Positions 40,264-51,174 of a stretch of DNA of 64,000 bases are shown one piece after another. Made by a program: the position numbers and the translations under genes. Positions within the stretch are counted from its first letter, which is position 1. Each line of letters begins with the position of its first letter. Under the pieces are notes generated by a model that was not told the origin of the DNA, ran no database searches, and worked only from the letters and a program-made list of their open reading frames with translations. This stretch comes from Enterobacter sp. CC120223-11 (GTDB lineage Bacteria; Pseudomonadota; Gammaproteobacteria; Enterobacterales; Enterobacteriaceae): positions 22,043 through 86,042 of the forward strand of contig NZ_OBEF01000020.1 of the NCBI RefSeq assembly GCF_900215375.1, in the 5' to 3' direction.

Positions 40264-41390
40264 AGCGTTACCTGATTGTTTTTAAGGGCTGACAAAATTC
40301 TTTCACAGGCCTGACCGTCACCATACGGATTGTGCGCGCGGCTCATGGCCTGATAATCCTGCTCGTTTCGCAGCAGACGCGTCACTTCATTGACGATATG
40401 CTGCCGATCGGTACCCACAAGGCGTACCGTTCCGGCATCTACGGCTTCCGGACGTTCGGTGGTGTCACGCATCACGAGCACAGGTTTGCCAAGCGAAGGG
40501 GCTTCTTCCTGGATGCCGCCAGAGTCAGTCAGGATCAGCCAGGCACGGTTCATCAGCCAGACGAACGGCAGGTAATCCTGTGGCTCAATAAGGTAGACGT
40601 TATCCACATGCCCGAGGATGCGAGTGACCGGCTCGCTGACGTTCGGATTAAGGTGAACCGGGTACACAACCTGTACATCCGGATTCTCAGCGGCAATCTC
40701 AGCCAGAGCATGGCAGATCTGCTCAAAGCCCTGTCCAAAGCTTTCACGACGGTGCCCGGTAACCAGAATCAGTTTTTTGCTGTCATCCAGGAAAGGATAG
40801 CGTCCGGCCAGACTGGCCCGCAGAGATTCATCTGCAAGCACCCGGTCACGCACCCAAAACAGCGCGTCAATGACTGTATTGCCGGTTACTACAATCCCTG
40901 CTTGCGGGATATTTTCACGCAGCAAATTTTGACGTGAATTCTCCGTCGGGGCGAAATGGTACATCGCCAGATGGCCGGTCATGGTGCGGTTGGCCTCTTC
41001 TGGCCATGGCGAGTAGAGATCGCCAGTACGCAGTCCCGCTTCTACATGTCCAACAGGAATGCGCTGGTAAAAGGCCGCAAGGCTTGCCGCCATGGTTGTG
41101 GTTGTGTCACCGTGCACCAGCACAACATCTGGTTTGAAAGATTCAAGAACAGGTTTTAAACCCTGCAAAATTCGGCAGGTGATCTCTGTCAGCCCCTGTC
41201 CAGGGCTCATGACGTTGAGATCGTAATCCGGAACGATGGAAAACAGCTTCAACACTTGATCCAGCATTTCCCGATGCTGTGCCGTGACGCAAACTTTCGC
41301 CTCAAAATGAGGATCCTTTGCCAGTGCATGAACCAGAGGCGCCATTTTGATGGCCTCCGGACGCGTGCCAAATACAGTTAATACTTTCAC
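40260..41390 (-). CDS. wecB: UDP-GlcNAc 2-epimerase WecB
   Basis: WecB interconverts UDP-GlcNAc and UDP-ManNAc without oxidation and belongs to the GT-B-fold 2-epimerases. The 376 residues begin [20 protein letters not shown], with [19 protein letters not shown] and [19 protein letters not shown], all family hallmarks. It sits at the head of the nucleotide-sugar part of the cluster, overlapping wecC by 4 nt and 56 nt downstream of wzzE. Confidence 0.98.
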   Translation of the reverse strand: MKVLTVFGTRPEAIKMAPLVHALAKDPHFEAKVCVTAQHREMLDQVLKLFSIVPDYDLNVMSPGQGLTEITCRILQGLKPVLESFKPDVVLVHGDTTTTMAASLAAFYQRIPVGHVEAGLRTGDLYSPWPEEANRTMTGHLAMYHFAPTENSRQNLLRENIPQAGIVVTGNTVIDALFWVRDRVLADESLRASLAGRYPFLDDSKKLILVTGHRRESFGQGFEQICHALAEIAAENPDVQVVYPVHLNPNVSEPVTRILGHVDNVYLIEPQDYLPFVWLMNRAWLILTDSGGIQEEAPSLGKPVLVMRDTTERPEAVDAGTVRLVGTDRQHIVNEVTRLLRNEQDYQAMSRAHNPYGDGQACERILSALKNNQVTL

Positions 41391-41446
41391 ATCAGTTCTC
41401 TATAGCTGGACGATGGAGGCAAATGCCTCCATCCAATAAGGTGCGG

Positions 41447-42493
41447 TTACTGTGTGCGACGGCGTGCTAATGCAACACCCGCGCCAATCAGCGCCCCCAC
41501 GATACCCCACATCACCATCAGAAAGACTCGGCGAGGGCTATCGCGTTTTACCGGTTCTTCAGGCGTTCGCAAATATCTGTAGGTCTGAAAACGAGGGTCC
41601 ATACTTGGGCCGACGTTGAGCGTTGTAAGCATGGCGCGGTTTTGATCGTAATCGAGGTCGAAATCAGGGCCAACGGATTGCAGGCTTTCCAGCCTTGCCT
41701 GCAGCATAGGGCGCCCAAGCAGGAACAGTTCTGAGTCAGGAAGCTGTTCGGCCGGGACATCGGTTTCACTGCGGGAAATATTGTTTTGCTGCGCCACTTT
41801 CAGAGCCTGCTGGACGCTGTGAATTTTCCGATTAAAGATCGATTGGGCGACCTCTTCCTGACGCTTCACCTGTGCTTTCATCTGGATAGTGCGGGCAGCC
41901 CATGCGCCTTTCAGTTCATCATTCAGATGCCCTGCGGCGCGCTGGCTTGCAAAGGCAACATACTGGCGTAACAGATTGTTGGCATCCGGGGCCGTTTCAG
42001 CCTCCAGCTTGATGCTGTCATTAACGTTTTTTAACGCATCACCCGGCGTAAAAAGAATATCGTTAATCAGGTCGTCCAGTAACGCGGCATCCGCGCGTGC
42101 GTTGCCCGATTTGCGCTGTTTGAAGTAGTCCGTCTGCAGCCAGAAATCACGGCGGGTATCCCAGGACGCAAGCTGCATGATGAACTCTTTGTAGGACTCA
42201 TCCATTACCGAGGGCTGATCTGTGCTGGCCAGATTGGCCTTGATATCCAGGTTGCGTAAAAATTGCTGCTGAGAGTAATAGCCTCCCAGCATATTGACCG
42301 TAGGCTTATCGGTAATAGCCGTTGCACTCCACTCCTGCCGGGCAAAGAAGGTGTAGACAAGCACAATCAGAGCAAACAGAACCGCCATCCCTATAATCCA
42401 GCGTTTTCCCGCCCATAACGTACAAAACAGACCGCGAATATCCAGTTCATTTTCAGCGCTCACTGAGCTTGCTCCCGGTAGTGGTTGTGTCAT
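41447..42493 (-). CDS. wzzE: ECA chain-length regulator WzzE
   Basis: WzzE controls the number of ECA repeats as an inner-membrane polysaccharide co-polymerase (PCP1). The 348 residues show the PCP topology: a membrane helix near residues 33-52 (GMAVLFALIVLVYTFF), a large periplasmic domain rich in helices, a Pro-containing segment (RTPEEPVKRDSP) and a C-terminal helix ending in ARRRTQ. It lies 20 nt after wecA, as in E. coli. Confidence 0.96.
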   Translation of the reverse strand: MTQPLPGASSVSAENELDIRGLFCTLWAGKRWIIGMAVLFALIVLVYTFFARQEWSATAITDKPTVNMLGGYYSQQQFLRNLDIKANLASTDQPSVMDESYKEFIMQLASWDTRRDFWLQTDYFKQRKSGNARADAALLDDLINDILFTPGDALKNVNDSIKLEAETAPDANNLLRQYVAFASQRAAGHLNDELKGAWAARTIQMKAQVKRQEEVAQSIFNRKIHSVQQALKVAQQNNISRSETDVPAEQLPDSELFLLGRPMLQARLESLQSVGPDFDLDYDQNRAMLTTLNVGPSMDPRFQTYRYLRTPEEPVKRDSPRRVFLMVMWGIVGALIGAGVALARRRTQ

Positions 42494-42513
42494 CTCTCTT
42501 CCAGATTGTTGAG

Positions 42514-43605
42514 TTAAATTGGACGAGCGCTCTTGCGGCGCATTCTGCGTTTCAAACGTTTAATGAAGCGAGCAACTTTCCACGCGCGTTTAATACAATA
42601 GCCATAGAGGAAGAAAGCAACCAGGAACAGCAGCAGCATTCCCCACTCAGGCACGATGTGCGTGTACTCTCCCAGCACACCTATTCCCGCCAGGATAGCA
42701 GCTGAAAGCGTAATGAGAACAAAGGCCTGCCGCGAAGTAAAACCAGCACGCATAATGAGATGATGAATGTGCTGACGGTCGGGAGAGAAAGGGCTCATGC
42801 CTTTACGCAAACGACGGTACATGATTGCCACCATGTCCATTAGCGGAATGGCAATAATCCACAAAGCAGTGACAGGGCTAATCGGATGGGTCTTACCTTG
42901 GGTTGTTTCCAGCAAAATCCAGATAACAGTAAACCCAATCAGGGTGCTCCCTGCGTCCCCCATAAATACTTTGTAGCGTCTTCCCAAAATACCCAGATTG
43001 AGCATGATGTAAGGAACAATCGCCGCGATCATCGCAAAACACCATAGAGAGAGGCTGGCCTGGCCATCAAACCACAGAATTAGCCCCATGGCCGCAAACG
43101 AGACACAAGACAGCCCGCCCAGCAGACCATCAATCCCGTCAACCATGTTGAAGGCATTAATGGCGGCCCAAACAGCGAACAGCGTCAGGAAGTAGCCGAA
43201 TGGCCCTAACACCATTTCCCAGGATCCGAAGAGGTAGCCGAGGCTGCGTAAATAGAGGCCACCGACATACATCATCACAATGCCAATCAGGGCCTGGACA
43301 GTCGCACGGAATTTTACGCTGATATCAAACCGATCATCCAGGGCACCCACCAGCACCAGTACGCCCGCGCAGGAAAGATAAAGCAACGCATGGGGGATAT
43401 AGACGTTGACGATAGCAAATGTGAAGCAAATACCTGCATACACTGAAATACCGCCAACGAGAGGAATCAGCCCCTGATGCCGTTTACGGAAGTTCGGCTT
43501 ATCTACCAGACCCACTTTTTTTGCCACTTTCCGGGCAAAAAACAGAAACAGGGTTGTGAACAAAAAAATACTGATCAGATCAGTACTGGCGGTCAGTAAA
43601 TTCAC
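42514..43605 (-). CDS. wecA: Undecaprenyl-phosphate GlcNAc-1-phosphate transferase WecA
   Basis: WecA starts ECA and many O-antigens by moving GlcNAc-1-phosphate onto undecaprenyl phosphate. It is a polytopic PNPT-family enzyme of about eleven helices. The 363 residues contain the Mg2+-binding DD (90-91, in VGALDDRFD), the conserved NMVDGIDGLLGG, GDAGSTLIGF and the cytoplasmic RQHIHHLIM loop near 280. It opens the ECA cluster, 226 bp from the end of rho. Confidence 0.97.
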   Translation of the reverse strand: MNLLTASTDLISIFLFTTLFLFFARKVAKKVGLVDKPNFRKRHQGLIPLVGGISVYAGICFTFAIVNVYIPHALLYLSCAGVLVLVGALDDRFDISVKFRATVQALIGIVMMYVGGLYLRSLGYLFGSWEMVLGPFGYFLTLFAVWAAINAFNMVDGIDGLLGGLSCVSFAAMGLILWFDGQASLSLWCFAMIAAIVPYIMLNLGILGRRYKVFMGDAGSTLIGFTVIWILLETTQGKTHPISPVTALWIIAIPLMDMVAIMYRRLRKGMSPFSPDRQHIHHLIMRAGFTSRQAFVLITLSAAILAGIGVLGEYTHIVPEWGMLLLFLVAFFLYGYCIKRAWKVARFIKRLKRRMRRKSARPI

Positions 43606-43786
43606 AATTGGTGCTCTCAGGAAAAAATATTAACGAAAGTATACTCACGATAGTCGCTCGCCTGAAGTGGAATACGACTGAGTTTAAAGGAATTAGTTGC
43701 TTTTTTGGCCAAATAGCTGACGTGCTCAACAAAAACACCCTTTTCTGGTGGTCTTGAGCGATTTCAGAAAGTGGGAGCTAAAAACA

Positions 43787-43817
43787 AAAACGCCACGCGA
43801 TTGCGTGGCGTTTTGGG
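43787..43817 (-). terminator. Intrinsic terminator of rho
   Basis: On the minus strand AACGCCACGC and GCGTGGCGTT flank a short loop and are followed by a T-rich run (TTTGTTTTT). It lies 14 nt after the rho stop and before the wecA promoter region. Confidence 0.9.
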
Positions 43818-43830
43818 GCAAAACGAGACC

Positions 43831-45090
43831 TTAGGAACGCTTCATCATGTCGAAGAAGTCATCATTGGTTTTGGTCATCGCCAGCTTATTGATGAGGAAT
43901 TCCATCGCATCAATTTCACCCATTGGATGGATGATTTTGCGCAGAATCCACATTTTCTGCAGCTCTTCCTGAGTGGTGAGCAGCTCTTCTTTACGGGTAC
44001 CGGAACGGTTGTAATCGATAGCCGGGAAGACGCGTTTTTCCGCAATCTTACGAGAGAGATGCAGCTCCATGTTACCGGTGCCTTTGAACTCTTCGTAGAT
44101 AACTTCATCCATTTTGGAACCGGTATCGATCAGCGCAGTCGCGATGATCGTCAGGCTGCCACCCTCTTCCACGTTACGAGCCGCACCGAAGAAGCGCTTA
44201 GGACGATGCAGGGCGTTAGCGTCCACACCACCGGTCAGTACTTTACCGGAAGCAGGTACCACGGTGTTGTAAGCACGTGCCAGACGGGTAATGGAGTCGA
44301 GCAGAATGATAACGTCTTTCTTGTGCTCAACCAGGCGCTTGGCTTTTTCGATGACCATTTCAGCAACCTGCACGTGGCGGGAAGCGGGTTCGTCAAACGT
44401 TGAGGCAACCACTTCGCCTTTCACCAGACGCTGCATCTCGGTTACTTCTTCCGGACGTTCGTCGATAAGCAGCACCATCAGCACGCAGTCAGGATGGTTA
44501 TAGGCGATGCTCTGCGCGATGTTCTGCAGCAGCATGGTTTTACCGGCTTTTGGCGGTGCAACAATCAAACCACGCTGACCGCGGCCGATTGGCGAAGCCA
44601 GATCCAGAACGCGTGCGGTTAAGTCTTCGGTAGAACCGTTACCACGCTCCATACGCAGGCGTGAATTTGCGTGCAGCGGCGTTAAGTTCTCGAACAGGAT
44701 CTTGTTACGTGAGTTTTCCGGCTTGTCGTAGTTAACTTCGTTAACTTTCAACAGCGCAAAGTAACGCTCACCCTCTTTTGGAGGACGAATCTTACCGGAA
44801 ATGGTGTCACCTGTGCGGAGGTTGAAACGGCGGATTTGGCTAGGGGAAACGTAGATATCATCGGGACCGGCGAGGTAGGAGCTGTCTGCTGAGCGGAGGA
44901 AACCAAATCCATCCTGCAGAATCTCCAGCACACCGTCGCCAAAGATATCTTCGCCACTCTTCGCGTGCTGCTTCAGGATAGAGAAGATGATGTCCTGTTT
45001 GCGCATGCGGGCCTGATTTTCCAGCCCCATATTTTCGCCGAGAGTGATCAGTTCAGAAACCGGCGTATTCTTTAATTCGGTAAGATTCAT
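43831..45090 (-). CDS. rho: Transcription termination factor Rho
   Basis: Rho is a hexameric RNA helicase that ends transcription at rut sites. The start [20 protein letters not shown] at 45090 gives 419 residues, the E. coli length. An N-terminal helical domain and cold-shock-like RNA-binding domain ([16 protein letters not shown] region) precede the RecA-like ATPase with Walker [13 protein letters not shown] near 180 and the Q- and R-loops beyond. It is usually autoregulated through termination in its own leader. Such a leader of about 330 nt lies upstream. Confidence 0.98.
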   Translation of the reverse strand: MNLTELKNTPVSELITLGENMGLENQARMRKQDIIFSILKQHAKSGEDIFGDGVLEILQDGFGFLRSADSSYLAGPDDIYVSPSQIRRFNLRTGDTISGKIRPPKEGERYFALLKVNEVNYDKPENSRNKILFENLTPLHANSRLRMERGNGSTEDLTARVLDLASPIGRGQRGLIVAPPKAGKTMLLQNIAQSIAYNHPDCVLMVLLIDERPEEVTEMQRLVKGEVVASTFDEPASRHVQVAEMVIEKAKRLVEHKKDVIILLDSITRLARAYNTVVPASGKVLTGGVDANALHRPKRFFGAARNVEEGGSLTIIATALIDTGSKMDEVIYEEFKGTGNMELHLSRKIAEKRVFPAIDYNRSGTRKEELLTTQEELQKMWILRKIIHPMGEIDAMEFLINKLAMTKTNDDFFDMMKRS

Positions 45091-45419
45091 AGTGGTGTGA
45101 GGGGTAAATCTCGAACGTATGTGTGAATGGTATGGCAGGATCATCCATGCCTGTTTACGGCCACCTACTTATGTCTGTACGCTGCCTGGTCAAAGGAAAG
45201 AACGCAGAACTGAAACGACGAGACGGAAAAAGTGATGAGCCTGGAATCTATCAACTTCACGCGTAAATGTAGTGGTACGGGAAGGTATTGGCTAAATCAG
45301 AGTCAAACTACATAAGGTATGTTTAAAACGAAGTCAACTTAACTTAGCACGACTCAGGACGGGCGTCCAGCGGTCCCGACATTTTCAGAACTGCGGACGC
45401 CACATCAACCTTGCAGGGT
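45091..45419 (-). promoter_or_regulatory. rho 5' leader between trxA and rho
   Basis: This stretch of 329 bp holds the rho promoter, the long untranslated leader used for Rho autoregulation, and the decayed rhoL frame. Its minus strand is C-rich in places, for example near 45115-45160, as expected of rut regions. I see no clear intrinsic terminator for trxA here. Confidence 0.5.
45155..45247 (-). pseudogene. rhoL: rhoL leader-peptide frame without start codon
   Basis: On the minus strand the frame reads IPGSSLFPSRRFSSAF, then [14 protein letters not shown] and a TAA at 45155-45157. This matches most of the E. coli RhoL leader peptide from its residue 6 on (ISGSSLNPSCRFSSAY..., ending TRQRKDMSR). 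The frame is closed by a TAG just before it (45248-45250), and neither an ATG/GTG nor the RhoL N-terminus is found. The leader peptide is thus not normally translatable. It could start at the ATT or the internal TTG. Comparison is from memory of the E. coli peptide. Confidence 0.5.
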
Positions 45420-45749
45420 TCAGGCGAGGTTTGCTTCGAGGAATTCTTTCAGCTGACCTTTAGACAGTGCGCCAACTTTCGTTGCTGCCACTTCGCCGTT
45501 TTTGAACAGCAGCAGAGTCGGGATGCCACGGATGCCGTATTTTGGCGCCGTGCCCGGGTTCTGGTCGATGTTCAGTTTTGCAACGGTCAGTTTACCTTCG
45601 AACTCTTCAGCGATTTCATCCAGAATCGGAGCAATCATTTTGCACGGACCGCACCACTCTGCCCAGAAATCAACGAGGGTAACCCCGTCAGCTTTGAGTA
45701 CGTCCGTGTCAAAACTATCGTCAGTCAGGTGAATAATTTTATCGCTCAT
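45420..45749 (-). CDS. trxA: Thioredoxin 1 TrxA
   Basis: TrxA is the main cytoplasmic protein disulfide reductase, recycled by thioredoxin reductase. The start [18 protein letters not shown] at 45749 gives 109 residues. The active site WCGPC is at 32-36, followed by the cis-proline loop [11 protein letters not shown]. It is divergent from rhlB over about 150 bp and upstream of rho, as in E. coli. Confidence 0.98.
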   Translation of the reverse strand: MSDKIIHLTDDSFDTDVLKADGVTLVDFWAEWCGPCKMIAPILDEIAEEFEGKLTVAKLNIDQNPGTAPKYGIRGIPTLLLFKNGEVAATKVGALSKGQLKEFLEANLA

Positions 45750-45900
45750 ATATAACTCCACAGGAATAAGCCTGGTGTGTTGGTGTAGCATTAATCAACA
45801 ATCAACGTCATGTTGATGTTGCTTTAGCCAACTAAAGGTTGACGTTATTTCACCGGATACGCTTTCTTAATGCAATAGTAAGCTGATATTCTACCACACT

Positions 45901-47175
45901 ATGAGCAAAACACATTTAACAGAACAGAAGTTTTCCGACTTCGCCCTGCACCCAAAAGTCGTCGAAGCCCTTGAAAAGAAAGGGTTTCATAATTGCACAC
46001 CTATTCAGGCTCTGGCGCTACCGCTGACGCTTGCAGGTCGTGACGTTGCAGGTCAGGCGCAAACCGGAACCGGCAAAACGATGGCGTTTCTTACGTCAAC
46101 GTTCCATTATCTTCTCTCTCACCCGGCCGCAGAGAACCGCCAGGTCAACCAACCGCGTGCGCTGATCATGGCCCCGACGCGCGAATTGGCCGTGCAGATT
46201 CATGCGGACGCAGAACCGCTGGCTAACGCCACCGGTCTGAAGCTCGGCCTCGCCTATGGCGGTGACGGCTACGACAAACAGCTGAAGGTGCTGGAAAGCG
46301 GCGTCGATATTCTGATCGGCACCACCGGGCGCCTCATTGATTACGCAAAGCAGAACCATATTAACCTTGGTGCCATCCAGGTCGTGGTGCTGGATGAAGC
46401 AGATCGCATGTACGATCTGGGCTTTATCAAAGATATCCGCTGGCTGTTCCGCCGCATGCCGCAGGCCAATCAGCGTCTGAATATGCTGTTCTCTGCCACC
46501 CTTTCTTACCGCGTACGCGAACTGGCGTTCGAGCAAATGAACAACGCCGAGTACGTAGAAGTCGAGCCGGAACAAAAAACGGGTCACCGCATTAAAGAAG
46601 AGCTCTTCTACCCTTCCAACGAAGAGAAAATGCGCCTGCTGCAAACCCTGGTGGAAGAAGAGTGGCCGGATCGCGCCATTATTTTCGCTAACACCAAGCA
46701 CCGCTGTGAAGATATCTGGGGCCACCTGGCGGCCGATGGCCATCGCGTGGGTCTGCTGACCGGCGACGTTGCGCAGAAAAAACGCCTGCGTATTCTCGAA
46801 GAGTTCACCCGTGGCGATCTCGATATTCTGGTCGCGACCGACGTTGCGGCCCGTGGCCTGCATATTCCAGCCGTTACGCACGTCTTTAACTACGATCTGC
46901 CGGACGATTGTGAAGACTATGTCCACCGCATCGGTCGTACTGGTCGTGCGGGCGCCAGCGGCCACTCCATCAGCCTCGCCTGTGAAGAGTACGCGCTGAA
47001 TCTGCCGGCCATCGAAACCTACATTGGTCACTCGATTCCGCAGAGCAAGTACAACCCGGATGCGCTGATGACCGAACTGCCAAGAGCTCTGCGTCTGACG
47101 CGTCCATCTCGCCCTGGCAACGGCCCGCGCCGTTCTGGCGGTGGCGCACCACGTAACCGTCGACGTTCAGGTTAA
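45901..47175 (+). CDS. rhlB: ATP-dependent RNA helicase RhlB
   Basis: RhlB is the DEAD-box helicase of the RNA degradosome, bound to RNase E. The 424 residues show the Q motif (near 30-45), Walker [21 protein letters not shown] ([13 protein letters not shown]), SAT and [10 protein letters not shown] in order. The C-terminal tail is Arg/Gly/Pro-rich ([19 protein letters not shown]), as in E. coli RhlB. gppA begins 7 nt after the stop codon, in another frame. Confidence 0.97.
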   Translation: MSKTHLTEQKFSDFALHPKVVEALEKKGFHNCTPIQALALPLTLAGRDVAGQAQTGTGKTMAFLTSTFHYLLSHPAAENRQVNQPRALIMAPTRELAVQIHADAEPLANATGLKLGLAYGGDGYDKQLKVLESGVDILIGTTGRLIDYAKQNHINLGAIQVVVLDEADRMYDLGFIKDIRWLFRRMPQANQRLNMLFSATLSYRVRELAFEQMNNAEYVEVEPEQKTGHRIKEELFYPSNEEKMRLLQTLVEEEWPDRAIIFANTKHRCEDIWGHLAADGHRVGLLTGDVAQKKRLRILEEFTRGDLDILVATDVAARGLHIPAVTHVFNYDLPDDCEDYVHRIGRTGRAGASGHSISLACEEYALNLPAIETYIGHSIPQSKYNPDALMTELPRALRLTRPSRPGNGPRRSGGGAPRNRRRSG

Positions 47176-47182
47176 TTGCCCT

Positions 47183-48670
47183 ATGCTCAGCGCCGCCTCT
47201 TCGCTTTATGCAGCTATCGATCTCGGTTCCAATAGTTTTCATATGCTGGTTGTGCGCGAAGTGGCGGGGAGCATTCAGACCCTGACGCGTATTAAGCGCA
47301 AAGTCAGGCTGGCCGCCGGGCTTAACAGCGATAACACGCTGTCACCGGAGGCCATGGAACGGGGCTGGCAATGCCTGCGTTTGTTTGCGGAGCGCTTGCA
47401 GGATATTCCCCACGCGCAAATTCGCGTAGTGGCCACAGCCACGCTTCGTCTCGCCGTCAACGCCGATGAATTTATTGCCAGAGCGCAAGAGATCCTCGGC
47501 TGCGCGATACAGGTTATTACTGGTGAAGAAGAGGCGCGTCTGATTTACCAGGGCGTGGCGCACACCACGGGCGGGGACGATCGCCGTTTGGTGGTGGATA
47601 TCGGCGGAGCCAGTACCGAACTGGTGACCGGCAAAGGCGCACAAACCACTTCTCTGTTCAGTTTATCGATGGGCTGCGTCACCTGGCTCGAGCGTTTTTT
47701 TACCGATCGCAATCTCGAACAAGCACATTTTGACGCCGCCGAACAGGCCGCGCGCGAAGTTCTTCGTCCTGTAGCCGCTGAGTTAAAACGCCACGGCTGG
47801 AAAGTCTGCGTGGGTGCGTCAGGCACCGTACAGGCGCTGCAGGAAATCATGATGGCGCAGGGTATGGATGAGCGCATCACGCTTGCCAAGCTTGAACAGC
47901 TTAAACAGCGCGCTATTCAGTGCGGCCGTCTTGAAGAGCTGGAAATTGAAGGGCTGACGCTCGAACGTGCGCTGGTCTTCCCGAGCGGGCTCGCCATTCT
48001 GCTGGCCATTTTCAACGAGTTAGGCATCACCTGCATGACGCTCGCGGGCGGCGCGCTGCGCGAAGGCCTGGTCTATGGCATGCTGCATCTGGCCGTCGAT
48101 CAGGATATTCGCAACCGCACGCTGCGCAACATTCAGCGCCGCTTTATGGTCGATACCGAACAGGCTCAGCGTGTGGCGCAACTGGCCTCGCACTTTGTCG
48201 ATCAGGTAGGAAACAGTTGGGAAATTGAACCGTTAAGCCGTGATTTGCTGCTAAGCGCCTGCCATCTGCATGAAATTGGCCTGAGCGTGGATTTCAAACA
48301 GGCACCGCAGCATGCCGCCTATCTGGTCCGCAATCTGGATTTGCCTGGCTTTACCCCCGCGCAGAAAAAACTGCTGGCGACGCTGGTACTGAATCAGACC
48401 AACCCGGTAGACCTTCCTTCGCTTCATCAACAGAATGCCGTCCCCCCGCGCGTCGCAGACAGGCTTTGTCGCCTGCTGCGCCTGGCGATCCTGTTCGCAG
48501 GCCGTCGCCGGGACGATCTGCTACCGGAGATTGCACTCAGTGCTGAAGGGGAAACGCTGACGCTCACGCTGCCAACGGGCTGGCTGGCGGCCCATCCACT
48601 AGGCGCAGAGTTGGTGTTGCAGGAAAGCCAGTGGCAGGGTTACGTGCACTGGCCTTTGATAGTCCAATAG
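47183..48670 (+). CDS. gppA: Exopolyphosphatase / pppGpp phosphohydrolase GppA
   Basis: GppA hydrolyses pppGpp to ppGpp and polyphosphate, so it links the stringent response and polyphosphate. The ASKHA-fold N-terminal part has [14 protein letters not shown] and [14 protein letters not shown], then a helical C-terminal HD-like domain with [14 protein letters not shown] choose [15 protein letters not shown] at 47183 (495 residues), since E. coli GppA starts with similar spacing. The frame is open further upstream into rhlB. Confidence 0.95.
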   Translation: MLSAASSLYAAIDLGSNSFHMLVVREVAGSIQTLTRIKRKVRLAAGLNSDNTLSPEAMERGWQCLRLFAERLQDIPHAQIRVVATATLRLAVNADEFIARAQEILGCAIQVITGEEEARLIYQGVAHTTGGDDRRLVVDIGGASTELVTGKGAQTTSLFSLSMGCVTWLERFFTDRNLEQAHFDAAEQAAREVLRPVAAELKRHGWKVCVGASGTVQALQEIMMAQGMDERITLAKLEQLKQRAIQCGRLEELEIEGLTLERALVFPSGLAILLAIFNELGITCMTLAGGALREGLVYGMLHLAVDQDIRNRTLRNIQRRFMVDTEQAQRVAQLASHFVDQVGNSWEIEPLSRDLLLSACHLHEIGLSVDFKQAPQHAAYLVRNLDLPGFTPAQKKLLATLVLNQTNPVDLPSLHQQNAVPPRVADRLCRLLRLAILFAGRRRDDLLPEIALSAEGETLTLTLPTGWLAAHPLGAELVLQESQWQGYVHWPLIVQ

Positions 48671-48681
48671 TATCGAAATAA

Positions 48682-48704
48682 CCCGATAGTGCCGCGCTAT
48701 CGGG
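48682..48704. terminator. Hairpin between convergent gppA and rep
   Basis: CCCGATAG, a 7-nt loop and CTATCGGG form an 8-bp perfect stem between the stops of gppA and rep. Neither side has a good U-tract, so it may act as a weak bidirectional terminator or 3'-end stabiliser. Confidence 0.5.
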
Positions 48705-48705
48705 C

Positions 48706-50730
48706 CTACTGCTTAGCCTTCGCTCTTGCCAGCATCTCTTTGATATTCGCCACGTTCGTCTGCCCTTTGTGCATCCGCTCTTCTGCCGATACCACCTTAC
48801 GTTCCTGCTCCCAAATAATATCGTCCTGCGGTAATTCCAGCAGGAAGCGGCTCGGCTCCGGGCGAACCAGCTCGCCGTACTGACGCCGCTCTTTGCACAG
48901 CGTAAACGTCAGCTCCTTTTGCGCGCGGGTGATACCCACGTAGGCCAGGCGTCGCTCTTCATCCACGTTATCTTCGTCAATACTGCTCTGATGTGGCAGC
49001 AGGCCTTCTTCCATGCCGACCAGATAGACGTAAGGGAACTCCAGCCCTTTGGAGGCATGCAACGTCATCAGCTGAACCTGATCGAGGTCTTCATCACTTT
49101 CACCGCGCTCCATCATGTCACGCAGGGTGAAACGGGTGACCACCTGCGTCAAGGTCATCGGCTCTTCAAGATCGGAGCCTTCCAGCATCTCCGTCATCCA
49201 GCCAAACAGCGTATTGACGTTTTTCATCCGCATTTCAGCGGCTTTCGGGCTGGGTGAGGTTTCAAACAGCCAGGATTCGTAATCGATGCCATGAATCAGA
49301 TCGCGCACGGCAGCAATGGGCTCGCGCTCGGCCAGGCGCTGCACTTCACCCAGCCAGTGAGTGAAGCGGGTTAACGATTCATAGCCACGCCCGGTCAGGG
49401 TTTGAGTCAGGCCCATATCAAAACTTGCGGCGAACATGCTTTTGCTGCGCGTGGTCGCCCATTCACCGAGCTTTTGCAACGTTGCCGGGCCAATCTCACG
49501 CTTGGGCGTATTAACAATGCGCAGGAAAGCACTGTCGTCATCGGGATTGGTCAGCACACGCAGATAGGCCAGCAGATCCTTAATTTCAGGGCGTGAGAAG
49601 AACGACGTTCCGCCCGATATACGGTACGGAATGCGGTTTTGCATCAGCAGCTTCTCAAACACGCGAGACTGATGGTTGCCGCGATAGAGGATCGCGTAAT
49701 CCTTGTATGCCGTCTTATTAACAAAGTGATGGGCGATAAGTTCCCCCGCCACTCGCTCGGCCTCATGCTCTTCGTGATTGGCGCTCAGCACTTTCAGCTC
49801 TGTGCCATACCCGAGTTCAGAAAAGAGTTTCTTCTCAAACACGTGCGGGTTATTGGCGATCAGGATGTTGGCGGCTTTCAGGATTCGGCCAGAGGAACGG
49901 TAGTTCTGCTCGAGCTTAATCACCTGTAATTTCGGGAAATCCTGGCTCAGCAGCACCAGGTTTTGTGGCCGCGCACCGCGCCAGGAATAAATGGACTGAT
50001 CGTCGTCGCCCACCACGGTAAAGCGCGCCCGGCTGCCCACCAGCAGCTTCACCAGTTCATACTGGCTGGTGTTGGTGTCCTGGTATTCATCCACCAGCAG
50101 ATAGCGAATCTTGTTCTGCCAGCGCTCGCGCACCTCTTCATTGCGCTGCAACAGCAGCGTCGGCAGCAGGATGAGATCGTCAAAATCGAGCACGTTACAG
50201 GCTTTCATATGCGCATCGTACAGCCCGTAGCAGTGGGCAAAAATGCGATCGCGTTCTCCTTTGGCCTGGGCCGCCGCTTGCGACGGCGTCATCAGATCGT
50301 TTTTCCAGTTGGAGATCGTCGAGATCAGCTGCTGCAATAAAACCTTATCGTCTTCAATCAGCCCTTCCGTCAGCTCTTTGAGCAAGGCCACCTGATCGGT
50401 GTCGTCAAACAGAGAGAAGTTAGATTTCATCCCCAGCGCCGCAAATTCACGCTTGATGATTTCCAGCCCCAGCGTATGGAACGTCGAAATCATCAGGCCA
50501 CGCGCTTCTTTGCGCCCCATCGTCTGGGCGACACGCTCCTTCATTTCGCGGGCCGCTTTGTTGGTAAACGTCACCGCCGCGATGTGCTTCGCCTGGTAGC
50601 CACACTGATGGATAAGATGGGCGATTTTATTGGTGATCACGCGCGTCTTACCGGATCCCGCTCCCGCCAGCACCAGGCAGGGTCCGGTGACGAATTCGAC
50701 GGCTTGTTGTTGTCCGGGATTTAAACGCAT
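48706..50730 (-). CDS. rep: ATP-dependent DNA helicase Rep
   Basis: Rep is a superfamily 1A 3'-5' helicase that moves with the replisome via DnaB and clears proteins from DNA. The start [20 protein letters not shown] at 50730 gives 674 residues. SF1 motifs in order: [51 protein letters not shown] and [11 protein letters not shown]. UvrD in the same window is its paralogue and was told apart by length, N-terminus and neighbours. Confidence 0.97.
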   Translation of the reverse strand: MRLNPGQQQAVEFVTGPCLVLAGAGSGKTRVITNKIAHLIHQCGYQAKHIAAVTFTNKAAREMKERVAQTMGRKEARGLMISTFHTLGLEIIKREFAALGMKSNFSLFDDTDQVALLKELTEGLIEDDKVLLQQLISTISNWKNDLMTPSQAAAQAKGERDRIFAHCYGLYDAHMKACNVLDFDDLILLPTLLLQRNEEVRERWQNKIRYLLVDEYQDTNTSQYELVKLLVGSRARFTVVGDDDQSIYSWRGARPQNLVLLSQDFPKLQVIKLEQNYRSSGRILKAANILIANNPHVFEKKLFSELGYGTELKVLSANHEEHEAERVAGELIAHHFVNKTAYKDYAILYRGNHQSRVFEKLLMQNRIPYRISGGTSFFSRPEIKDLLAYLRVLTNPDDDSAFLRIVNTPKREIGPATLQKLGEWATTRSKSMFAASFDMGLTQTLTGRGYESLTRFTHWLGEVQRLAEREPIAAVRDLIHGIDYESWLFETSPSPKAAEMRMKNVNTLFGWMTEMLEGSDLEEPMTLTQVVTRFTLRDMMERGESDEDLDQVQLMTLHASKGLEFPYVYLVGMEEGLLPHQSSIDEDNVDEERRLAYVGITRAQKELTFTLCKERRQYGELVRPEPSRFLLELPQDDIIWEQERKVVSAEERMHKGQTNVANIKEMLARAKAKQ

Positions 50731-50732
50731 AG

Positions 50733-51095
<363 letters not shown>

Positions 51096-51102
51096 AGTGC
51101 AA

Positions 51103-51127
51103 AAGCCTTCCCGCGGGAAGGCTTTTT
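51103..51127. terminator. Bidirectional terminator between ppiC and ilvC
   Basis: AAGCCTTCCC and GGGAAGGCTT around CG form a perfect stem, with TTTTAG on the ppiC side and a T-run (TTTTGCAC) on the ilvC side. It can end both convergent genes. Confidence 0.88.
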
Positions 51128-51174
51128 AGTTTCGTTGACCGGGTAAGCACTGGTCCCACCCGACACGCTTTCAA

